Below are positions 48,803 through 59,443 of a stretch of 64,000 nt of DNA, in pieces. Where the stretch lies: assembly GCA_032871835.1 (NCBI GenBank), contig CM065296.1:113718146-113782145 (forward strand), in the 5' to 3' direction. How positions within the stretch are numbered: the stretch's first letter is position 1; the number at the start of each line of letters is the position of its first letter. The translations under genes and the position numbers were made by a program. The stretch is from Dipteronia dyeriana (Eukaryota; Streptophyta; Magnoliopsida; Sapindales; Sapindaceae). Under the pieces are notes generated by a model that did no database searches, had not been told where the DNA came from, and saw only the letters and a program-made list of their open reading frames with translations.

Positions 48803-49900
48803 TCACTGTTTTCATCAGGTACCATCAAATCATAAATATCCCCATTACTAGGGCAGTAGCTCCTCTAAGAAATAAAAGGCATCGGCAGTTTGACAAAATC
48901 AAAATTCAGTTTATATATCAACTTAAATTTAGATTTTTTACTTTAAGCTATCATTTATATCTTTGAATCCAAGAATAGAACCAGCATTTTGTTTTATTTA
49001 AATTTCTTATATATATATATATATATATATTGGTTTTCCTATCTGCATATTGATATAATTTATATCAGTGTGTTGTATGTGAACCATTGATTATAGAGAA
49101 GTTTTGATAAATATATATATTTTGAATCAAAACATATAAATCTAATGGTCCATATTTAATATACTAATGAATTTATATCAGTACGCAGTATTTTAAAGAT
49201 TTGGATTAAGATAAGGACCCTCAAAATAATTATAAACTATTTGTCACGCATTAAATTGTGGGAATTCTAGATGGGTATAATTTGTTTTATATATAGGGAA
49301 ATGCTACTCTTTCCATACAATTCAATATGGCAGTCCAACTCATTTAATAAATTTCCATGTTTTTATTATCATTATCTCTTTTACTAGACTGTGATATTGG
49401 ATTGTATGCATTTTTGGGACAATTTATTGGAAACTGTAGCATTATCCATATATATATATATAGTTTTATCGTGGAAATGGTGAGATATGTCACCTTTTTT
49501 TGTTGAGTTGTAGTGATCTCACCAGTTTAATAAGTTAAGTTTAAAAGACACCTATTATGATGAACTATCGAAATTGCCCTTAAATAATCGATTCTTTATT
49601 CTTTAAAAGCCTCTCCAAAAAAGTTGTCTGAAAAAAAAAGTTATCTGAAAATTAATAAACTACTCCTCTGTCTCTCCAAAAAACGAGTCTCTCTCCAGAT
49701 ATTGCACAAAAATGTAAACAAATATTTCTGATCTTCATTTTCATTTTTTCATGCATTTCTGTGTGGTTTAACAATGTATGAATATGTATGAACATCTTGT
49801 CTCCATTTTTTTTTTTTGATATGTCTACGAGTTGTAAACTTTTAAAAAATAATGTATGAACATGTATGCATTTTTTTTTTTGTATTTATATTTGACCGAA
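48803..49900. other. Intergenic AT-rich region
   Basis: (TA)n runs near 49010 and 49450, no supported gene. The left boundary of the Mutator-like element may lie in the last part. Confidence 0.4.
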
Positions 49901-49936
49901 CTGATTTGAAGTGGTGTAAACAAGTTTAAAATCTTG

Positions 49937-50318
49937 GGCACAAAAGCTCGAAAACATTTTAAAAAAACTCGAAACATTAGTAAAAAAGCTCGAGAAATTT
50001 TTAAAAAAGTTCGATCCCTAAAAAAAATGCTCTATCCCTCACAAAAAAAGATCGATCCCTCACAAAAAAGTTCGATCCCTCACAAAAAATGCTCGAGCCC
50101 TCACAAAAAAAGCTCGGTTCCTCACAAAAAAGCTCGATCATATACAAAAAAAGCTTGATCCCTAAAAAAAAAAAGCTCGAGCCATATTAAAAAAATCTCA
50201 AACATGTACAAAAAAAGCTCGATCAAATTCAAAAAAGCTCGATCATGTACAAAAAAGACTAGATCATATACAAAAAAAGCTTGATCCCTAACAAAAAAGC
50301 TTGATCGCTTACACTTTA
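49937..50318. repeat. Left A-tract/GCTCGATC array of the MULE
   Basis: About 20 degenerate units of 17-22 bp, each a run of five to eight A followed by AGCTCGATCC and a few variable bases (often CTCAC). It lies upstream of the transposase gene and has the same orientation as the right array. Confidence 0.85.
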
Positions 50319-50429
50319 GATTTTTGTTTAATCCTTTATAATTGTAAATTTAATATTAAATATTATTTTCTTAATAATGGTTTTTGATGATGATTTTGAC
50401 AGGACAATGGATAGGGTGAGAACAGTCAT

Positions 50430-53058
50430 ATCTTACAACGGTCGATGAGAGCAATTACCCTACGGAAGTCAGAGGTATTTAGGTTCTGATAACCAAGGTT
50501 TGTATGTGTCAAAGAATTGATTTACGACGAACTGGTATCGATCGTGCAAACCGTTGTGAAGTATGATGAGAACAAATACAGTGTTGATCTACAGTCTATA
50601 TCAATCGTTCCTAGGACTACATGTCGTACATTTATAAGAAACGATGATGATATTCAGTTTATGCTAGGGGAAGATAGGGTGATCCCTCAAGTATGTGTTA
50701 GTCTAATCGAGAGGCCAACATGAGGTGTCATTGGTGAAGATATCCCTCATCGTGATAACACCCAACAATTTCGATCGTCAGGCGGAAGCAACCAGTTGTT
50801 CATAGAAAGAAGTGGGATTGATGGTCGGGAAAACATGTGTGTTGTCCCACTGGAAATAGTCGGCCATGCTGATATACTAGGACCTCAATTCGAAGATGTC
50901 TTTGGTTGTCAAATTGAGATGAATGGTAGGCAGTACAACCACCAATACAATGAGATCTACAATGACATTAACAATGAGCATAATACAACACCGAATGTCG
51001 GCCCGATTCATGAGGTGGATAGTGAGGGCAATTTTAATCTGGTAGATAATGTAGAGAACAATGAGGATGATGAAGAACCTGTCCAACATGGGTTATTCCA
51101 GGAGCAGAATCATATTCGTTTGGTTTGGGTGGAAGCATGAACTTGGTTGAAGATGAACATACAAGCATGAAATATAAAGGGCAATTTTGTCCAACTAAAA
51201 AGGATTTGAAGACACTAGTAAGCCATTTTGCAATGCGGCAGAACTTCGAGTGAAAGGTGAAAAGGTCTAATAAGACAACATTACATCTAGTTTGTTTGAT
51301 GGAAAATTGTACGTGGAAGTTAAGAGCGGTGAGGAGAAATGAAGGGACATACTTTTAAGTAAGAAGTTTTGCCAACGAACACACTTGTCTGTTAGAAGAA
51401 ATTCACCGCCGCCACCAACAAGCTAGTGCAGTCATAATTGGAGAAGTGATTGCACCTAGACTTCAACAACAAGATGGTCGACTAATGCGTCCGAAGGACA
51501 TAATCGCCTACATGAAATCAATGTATGGAATCCAAAACATATACAGTAAGGCACACGCCGCCCTCGATTATGCGTTGCCACTGACCTATGGAACGCATGA
51601 GGAAACCTTCCAACTGCTTCCATCATTCGGTTACGTTTTGGAATAAAAAAATCCCGGTATAATCACTGACTTACAGAGCGACGAAGATGGTAAATTCATC
51701 TACTTTTTCATGTCGATTGGTGCCTCACTTAGAGGATTTCGGATGTGTATGCGTCCAGTAATTGCAGTTGATAGTACCCATTTGAAAGGACGATTCAGGA
51801 GTACAATGTTTGTTGCAACAACACAAGATGAGAATGAACAGGTGCATCCAATTGCTTTTGGGTACGACGGTCAGAAAACAACCTTTCATGGGAATGGTTT
51901 TTGGATTGCTTGAAGGGTGTCCTAGGTTATATTGATGAGCTGGTTTTCATTTTCGATAGACATGAAAGCATTGAAACAGGGATTTCTAAAGTGTTCCCTT
52001 ATGCCACTTATACCATATGTTGCTGGTGCTTTTATGAAAATATTAAGAAGCGATTTCATAGAAAGGATGTTGCCGCAATAATGGACAAAGCAGCCCGCAC
52101 GTACACCGAGTTTGATTATAACTGGCATATGGAAGAGTTAAGAAACTTGCACCAGAATGCATATGATTATGTAATTGATACCGGTCCACACAAGTGGTCC
52201 CGTGTACACTATCCCGAAAGAAAGTACATGGTGATGACAAAAAATGTTGTAGAATGCATAAACTCATACCTAAAATTTACACGACAACTGCCTATGTTGA
52301 CTGTGGCTGAGTTCATTAGGAATATACTACAACGGTGGTTTCACGGTCGCTATAAAGTTGCATAATCCATGTGTCATCAGTTGACCGTTGCAGCACATCT
52401 TGTGATCTTAAAACGTGTGGAGAAGTGTGGTTCTATGACCGTAAATCCAATAGACTGGAATATTTTCTCGGTTAAGCGGTCTGGAAAACAGTGGACTGTT
52501 GACTTAGCCCGGAAGACCTGTACTTGTAACAAATTCTAAATGGATCATTTTCTATGTTCTCATGCACTTATGGCCGTAAGGTACATTGCTTTCAAGTTTT
52601 ACTGTGAGGTGACTATTACTGAAACGTGAAGCTCATCGTTTTCAATGTTTTTTACAGGGAGCGAAACTTGGATTTGACATCTTTGTATTCGGACTACTAC
52701 AAGAGACAGACACTTATTGACGAGTACTCGATTCCTATTATGCCGGTTGGACATCCTTCCACTTGGGTTGTGCCATCTGACATTACTCAGAGGGTGACTT
52801 TGAATCCAATCTCCAGGAGACAAGCAGGACGCCCGAGGTGCGGGTCGACATGTCTCGTCTTCGGAGAAGACAAGTACACAATAGTGTAAAAGATCTGGAC
52901 AACCAGGGTATAATTCTAGGAGATGTTCTAACTCACCTTTGATTAATGAAGGTTCAAGCAGAGGTGTTCCCGATGAATACCGTCGCAAGTGTAGCATCTG
53001 TCAATCAATTGGACACAACAAACAGACGTGCCCTAACATTGACTCTAATTGGGAATGA
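50430..53058 (+). pseudogene. MULE transposase (MuDR type), decayed
   Basis: Pieces in order: an N-terminal region (ELVSIVQTVVKYDENKY) like that of plant MULE transposases; the MuDR DNA-binding domain near 51170-51400 (KGQFCPTKKDLKTLVSHFA ... CTWKLRAVR ... HTC); the MULE catalytic domain with VIAVDSTHLKG, then HPIAFG and FIFDRHESI; a SWIM zinc finger near 52525-52575 (CTC and LCSHALMAVRYI); a C-terminal region with YSIPIMPVGHPSTW and VTLNP; and a final CCHC knuckle CSICQSIGHNKQTC ending at 53058. Stops or frame changes occur near 50721, 51140, 51255, 51357, 51645, 51890, 52363 and 52538. The usual C-x2-H after the second Asp reads CCWCF, so the His is lost. Confidence 0.88.
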
Positions 53059-53344
53059 ATGGTAAAGTTTTGATCACATTGTAAACATTTGGAATCGTAT
53101 CAGATTGTAATAATTTGGAATTGTATGAGTTGTTCGTTAACTTATTTTGTATGTGTTCGTTAACTTATCATATCACATTGTCAAGGTTTGTTATGTGTTT
53201 CGTACATGTGATGACAGACACTGGAAACAAAAACATTAAAAGAAATTGAAATAATATTAATGAATTACAATTCAATTTCTTTGTACATAAAAAATGGTAG
53301 GAAATATAAAAAAGTATACAACATTAAAAATACAACCAATCACT

Positions 53345-56300
53345 AGGCGGGTCTGAAGTTACAAAAAATCTTCAGAACCATTTTCTCCCTAATGATCCTC
53401 ATGTCGTCCTCTGACCAATCAAAAGGGCATCGACCCGCCAGTAAGTACTCGATAAGTCTCAAAGTATGGGGACCACAATTACCTTTGCAATTGGACACAT
53501 TAAAATGCGTTACAAATCGTTTTTAAATAATATCTAAGCACGTGAATGAAATAGAATGTCTTACGATTTTTATTGTTGGGGGACTATAAAAGTGGAGACC
53601 ACGCTAACCGAGAAGTGCTTATTTTCCCTAGGGAACAGCCTATGACCACCTGGTCGTGCAGTGTGGAACCCCGTGTCATTCAACATTGACGGCAAAAACC
53701 ACCGTAATGGGCGGACTTGCTGTTTCCTGATATTAACAGGAGCATCCTGTCTCCAGGGGTCAAATATGTCCATCTTCCCGAGAATAAGGTCGACTGTCAC
53801 CACCAATCAATGTTGGCCCCCAACGTTGCACGGTATCAGGACCTGTAATAATATGCAGAAGGTGTTAGGTCATGATATACGAACAGTTTATATTTTAAAT
53901 CATTTCCACCGTCTAACACTAACCAAGTCAACCTCGTGCAATGGGCGGTTTCCACTCGTGGTTGCTCCATGGACCGTCTGAAGGTCCTTTTCCAACCATC
54001 AGGACTGTAACACATTCCACCTTACCGTGGTCACAGCCCTGTGCGAATCACAAGACATCATTCTCTCCCACTATAACAACATAAGTGGTTGTACATACAA
54101 TCATTGACAAATTCGTATCAATAATAAAAAACCAAAAAATGAGATGTGATTCCAATAATTTATAACTACTTACATAGAATTTTGTATCAAATACGTTGAT
54201 CCTCTGGTTGTACACAGTAGGGAATCCTCACTGAAGCTTCCGAAGAATATAGAGGTATACGTCTATATGCTAACAGACAATAAAACTAATGAATTGTTAA
54301 CAATAGAACATTATTTAAACAAACGTTAATTTGAAAATCACGTAAGTACGTACCGTGTCCTCCAAGTCCATGAAGTTAGACAGCATACGCATGAACCATT
54401 TGGTTTCCACTGGTGTCAGCACGTCCACATCACGTCTATTTAATTGTTGGATTAGCTTTATCAAAATTTGAATAAACATTAAAACACTGCCAAATTCATA
54501 GATGAAGTTGCACTCACAGTTTCCCGTTGATGTTCTTCTTAAAGGCTTTGTATGTCGCAAACTGGTCGGCGTCCACAAGTTCGTGGGGGTCAAATATGTG
54601 TTCCGCGGACTGGGGCCGTGTCCTTAACCTCTTCGACCGGTATGAATCTGTGTAAGGGCTCATCAACTGACATCCGTGCTTAAGTATACACTTCATGTGC
54701 GATACTCCAGCCTTCGAGGAGCTCTGGAGCTCTGTAGATGTGTTGGGTGGGGGAGGGGACCGCTGAGCCTGGGTCGACATGCTGGGTGGGGGAGAGGACC
54801 GCTGAGCCTGGGTTGACATGTTGGGTGGGGGAGGGGACCGCTAAGCCTGGGTCGATATGCTGGGTAGGGGAGGGGACCGTTGCGGCTGAATCGATATGTT
54901 GGGTTGTGGGTAGAGCTCGGGTTGGGTGAACCCAGATAGGACAGTTGGAAGGTCCGACCGGACTGTTGTATATGTAGCAGGCCTACTATCGATGGTATGC
55001 GACTGAGCTTGACTTTCTGGACCCCCCCCCCCCCCCCCCCCCCCCCCTCCGGGTCCTCGCTACCTCCACCTGTCCTGTCTGTCCCCCCTTCCCCCCGTAT
55101 ACCCACCAGTCCTGCCTCCGGGACTAAAGTCTGAATCATGAGGTAGGGGGCCATCCCTGTGTGTATGCATGGTTGACCTCTGAAGCCCCAGATCATATCC
55201 AGTAACACTCGGTGTTGTTGCTGACGATCCTCGTTACTCTTCCAGATCATATCCACCAACTCTAGGTGTTGACGCTCTCGATCCTCCTCACTCTTCCGGA
55301 GGGCTTCGCGCACATCGTTCAACATATCTGCTCATGGGGCTTGAAATTATGTCTACATTTTTAGTACAAAACTATCAACATCACTTGTTAATAAAAAAAC
55401 AAAACTTTCTTTTCAACTTACATCTCCATCACGTCCCACGCCCCCACGGGAATCCCCTGTAGATGTACCATGTCCGGGGGTGGTAAATCGAACCCGTATA
55501 TGCCTATGCCTTTCTTGTTGAGGGTCTGTCTGATATCCCTCACTGTTACTGGGCCTTAAACCCCAACATTGGGCTCAGATCTCTCACTGTCATTGGTCCT
55601 GTCTGTCAAACCCTCACCCTATGTCCCATTGTTCCTGCCAGAGGTAGTCTGATCAGGGACCGAAGGCAGAATATGAAGTTTGTCCTCCTTTACATACAGC
55701 CCCCCCCCCATCCCTTCGTTTAGCCCCGCATAGTACGGTGCATGTCTCTCAGCTGGTGTGGGCACCAGTTCCTTCTTCGTAAACATCTGAAATATTGGTT
55801 AGAACAATGTAATTGTACACTTACTAACTAATATAAACATTAACAAATTAAATACATACCCTGACTTTGAATATCTTGGCCAGCTTCTTCCTTCTCGGTT
55901 GTTTGGTCAACTCCCACTTTAAAATACGGGGAGACAGATTCGTAACCCTCTGGGTGTCAAACTCTTGGCCCAAATCAGGGATCACCTTGAATGCAAATAT
56001 CTACATCAAAGATAAGTACAATAAGTATCCATAACATTGAAGACAACACCAATAAAGTACAACTTGTAATTCGAAGTTCTTACCAATAGGGCGTGAGATA
56101 GCCTGTATATGTTGTAGGTCTCCACCGTGTGTACGTGAGTGCCCTTTTCCTGCTGGCGTCGCTCGAACCACGTCAAGCGCATGCTAGAATGAGTATCTAG
56201 AATGAGTAAATAGAATGCATGTACACGTGGGCACCCCACGGGAACGCGTCGAACGCATCGAGATCCTTAACCAGCCGAAACTACCAAACTGGAATCTTGA

Positions 56301-56830
56301 ATCTCTCGTCCACCTCCATCAGTATCTATTTCAGCATATATATGAGGCAGAGCTTCACAGCATCGTACGCCTCTCCAAACTATACGACGGTGACAACACC
56401 CCTTATCTCCTTCAACAAGACCTTATCAGCTATAGGAAAGTACCGCTGATGTATGTCATTCTCCACTTCTGTATACTTGGTCGTGTCCGGTACAACTCCA
56501 AACCGTAATCCGGTGATCAGGTAAAATTCCACCTTCGAAAACCTCACAGACTGGTTCCCTAACATGAACTACATCTCATCTGTTGAGCCGTTATGATGCA
56601 GCTCCCTCAAAAGCAACCGATGGATAACACCACCCAAAAAATTCATCTCCCGATGCATCATCGGGAAATGCCCGAAACATGACGCCATGAGCCGATGCCG
56701 ATCTTCATCTGTAAATTCTACAGGGACCCGGTTCAGCGCGTCGTCTATATAGGCAAGGGTGTCAAATAGTCCTGTCGAGTCAATTTGCCCTCGTATCAGT
56801 CTCCTTGTGGAGTTTTAAGCAAATCCCTCA
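53345..56830 (-). pseudogene. DUF1985/Ulp1-like cysteine protease gene of the MULE, decayed
   Basis: Minus-strand reading. The N-terminal DUF1985 region (56830-55860) has NQSVRFSKVEFYLITGLRFG, FPWGAHVY and PRILKWEL. A linker at 55330-54500 has 13-residue repeats (STQAQRSPPPP) and an EDRERQ-type coiled stretch. The C48 protease part follows: HIDVYLYILRKL near 54245, CNVGGQH near 53825, IFDPWR near 53740 and GNCGPHTLRLIEYLLAG near 53490, ending at 53345. These hold the His, Asp and Cys of the catalytic triad. Several introns are suggested (for example acceptor TTACAG before 53846). A TGA at 53809-53807 replaces the Trp expected right after the catalytic His, and other stops occur. Ulp1 proteases cut SUMO from proteins; this copy is unlikely to work. 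Confidence 0.82.
54741..54900. repeat. 39-bp tandem repeats in the linker of the Ulp1-like gene
   Basis: About four units of GGGGGAGGGGACCGCTGAGC followed by CTGGGTCGACATG. They keep frame in the minus-strand gene as 13-residue repeats. A poly(C) run of 26 bases lies at 55024-55048, whose exact length may be unreliable. Confidence 0.75.
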
Positions 56831-56894
56831 ACTTATTTCTCATCTGCAATGTAACAGAAATACAACATCATTAATCAGAAAAAATCTCGGAACC

Positions 56895-57985
56895 AAAATT
56901 ATAAGCCTCGATCCAATGTAAAAAAAGCTCGGTCATAAAAAAAATATGCTCGATCACAGGACAAATAAGCTCGATCCTTTAAAAAAAAACTCGATCCTAT
57001 GATAAAAATGCTCGATCTCATGACAAGAAAGCTCGATCCAATGTAAAAAAAGCTCGGTCAAATTGTAAAAAAGCTCGGTCCTATAAAAAATAAGCTCGAT
57101 TCCAAGACAAAAAAGCTCGACCCTTTAAAAAAAAGCTCGATCTTATGAAAACAATGCTCGATCCCATGAAAAAAATGCTAGATTCCATAACAAAAAAGCT
57201 TGATGTTATGTAAAAAAAACTCGATCTTATTTAAAAAAAAAAAGTTCGATCCCATGATGAAAAAGCTCAATCAAATGTAAAAAAAGCTCGAACCCTTATA
57301 AAAAAAGTTTGACTTACCAAAACCTAATTTTCACGAAAAAAAACTCGACTCATCTACAAAAAAGCTCGATCATATGAAAAAAATGCTCGATCCCATAATA
57401 AAAAAGCTCGATCCTATGTAAAAAAAACTCAATTTTATTTATTTAAAAAAGCTCGATTTTATTTATAAAAAAAAGCTCGATCTCATGATGAAAAAACTCG
57501 ATTCAATGTAAAAAAAAGCTCGAGCCTATTGAAAAAAACTTGATCCCTTTAAAAAAAGCTCGATTCCATTCAAAAAAAGTTCGAACCATTATAAAAAAAA
57601 TTCAACTTACCAAAACCTAATTTTCACGAAAAAACAGCTCGACTTATCTATAAAAAAGCTCTACCCTTTAAAAAAAAGTTCGATCCTAAGAAAAAAATGT
57701 TCTATCTCATAACAAAAAAACTCGATCCTATATAAAAAAAGCTCGATCTTATTTAAAAAAAGCTCGATCCCATGATGAAAAAACTCTATCAAATGTAAAA
57801 AAAGCCCGAACCTATTGAAAAAAACTTGATTCCTTTTAAAAAAAGCTCGATCTCTTTCAAAAAAGCTTGATCCTTTTCAACAAAAGCTCGAACCCTTATA
57901 AAAAAAGCTCGACTTACCAAAACCTAATTTTTGATGAAAATAAAAGCTCAACTCAACTACAAATAAGCTCGATTCTCCTGCAAAA
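56895..57985. repeat. Right A-tract/GCTCGATC array of the MULE
   Basis: More than 50 degenerate units of about 17-22 bp (A-run, GCTCGATC, then a variable TNATN). A higher-order repeat shows: GACTTACCAAAACCTAATTT recurs near 57310, 57602 and 57911, about 290-310 bp apart. Confidence 0.88.
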
Positions 57986-58350
57986 GTCTCGGTAACCCAT
58001 AATTTCATCTTCCTCAACAGATATTTAACCAAATTTCAAACCCTAATATAAACCATAACCATTCCCAGATCTCTATTTTAACCCTAATCTACAATTTCAA
58101 TCAACAAAACTCAATTCTAACATGCAATGTAAGTTATCAACAACAAAAACGAGGAAAAAAAAAACTAATCTTACCTTTGTCAATCGCAGTTGTTCTCGTG
58201 TACTCTCGTTCCGGTCACTTCCCCGTCGATTAGCTTCCCGTCGGTTTCACTCTTACTTTTCTCTAACTTAGAAAACGATAAATTTCTCTCTGTTTTAATA
58301 TTTCGAGATATTTTCGTCTGAACACGTTAAATAATGCTTTTCAAACATAC

Positions 58351-59360
58351 ATTAGTAAAGTTGTGATATTTGCATAACACCTCCTCTCAAATAGTGTCAA
58401 TAATTTTTTGAGTTTTGTGTGCCTTAATACCTCTATAATGTTATAATATAGTCAATTTTTTTATTTTAAGAAAAAGAAAAAAGAAAGGATCCATTATATA
58501 TATATATATATATGAAGTATTACAAAAACTATTACAATAGGATTATCGGTACCTGTTGAGATCAAATAGTGTATATGTGATCCGGATATCTACCTCCAAT
58601 CCGGAAGGATCCGAAAAGAAAACTCTCCACACATATTTATAAAATACTCATAGTGAGATTTAAACATCTCACTGCTTATGTGGAAGACCGGAAGGGAGTT
58701 ACACTACCGGCTGTGCAAGTATCCATCATATATAATACATCTGATTTATCACGTGTAACTCTAGTATATATGTTTGAGATAAATAACAATAAAAAGGAAG
58801 TACTTAAGACTCATCAAATATGCTTTCATATTCACAGCATGTCAAAAACACCTTCCAGCTCTACTAAGCATCTTTACAGAATTTAAACTGAATTGCAATC
58901 ATATTACAACTGCTTGCTAAAAAGCTTCTGTAACAGAAACTTGCTTTTTATAATTTTATTAATTATCAATATCAGATATCTATAAAATGAATCCAAAGAT
59001 AATTAAAGACGATGTGTTTTTACAATAACAGATATATTCACATATATCGTATATAACTTGTGAATTGTGATGCGCTCTCGCATGAACGCGTTTACCATTC
59101 TCTTGCTTCTATACAAAGTATATCATCACCCCCAAATTCCATTAAATTTACGCAACTGCCACTCTTTGAAATTTCGAGAGATGTAGGAGGGTGGCGGATA
59201 TGGTAATTAAAGAGAATAGGAGGGTCAAATGATTACAAGTTTATGATGGGCCTTTGAGAAATCTTGAGTGTCACGCACCAAAGCAATATGTATACGTTTT
59301 TTACGTTTTTTTTTTTCGTATTGTATTTTTGTCTCTCTCTTTCTTTCGCCAACTTTTTTT
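58351..59360. other. Intergenic region upstream of the bHLH95-like gene
   Basis: AT-rich, with a (TA)n run at 58495-58513. A short open frame at 58653-58886 has no recognisable feature. It contains the distal promoter of the next gene. Confidence 0.4.
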
Positions 59361-59363
59361 ACT

Positions 59364-59371
59364 TATAAAAA
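59364..59371 (+). promoter_or_regulatory. TATA box of the bHLH95-like gene
   Basis: TATAAAAA in CTTATAAAAACCC, 80 bp before the ATG at 59444, a normal plant spacing for a 45-50 base leader. Confidence 0.55.
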
Positions 59372-59443
59372 CCCTACATCACCACCCCATTTTTTGCATT
59401 CACAATTGACAGACTCATCAATTTCTTTCTACAAAAAAAAAAA

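Larger units (their letters stand above)
49900..58350. mobile_element. Mutator-like element (MULE) of Kaonashi type with a Ulp1-like gene
   Basis: The unit holds a MULE transposase on the plus strand (about 50430-53058) and a DUF1985/Ulp1-protease gene on the minus strand (about 56830-53345), tail to tail, between two arrays of the same A-tract plus GCTCGATC motif. MULEs that carry a ULP-like gene are known in plants as Kaonashi (KI) elements and usually lack clear long inverted ends. I could find neither convincing terminal inverted repeats nor the 9-bp target duplication, so both ends are approximate. Both genes are damaged. Confidence 0.75.

Noticed and set aside
54693..55325. 210-codon proline-rich frame in the MULE
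   Set aside because: The 39-bp repeats leave several frames open on both strands. The frame that continues into the Ulp1 part is the one through 54514-54819, so this one is most likely a shadow over much of its length.
49500..58450. Terminal inverted repeats and a 9-bp target duplication for the MULE
   Set aside because: I compared both flanks by eye and found only short chance matches, so no ends are claimed.
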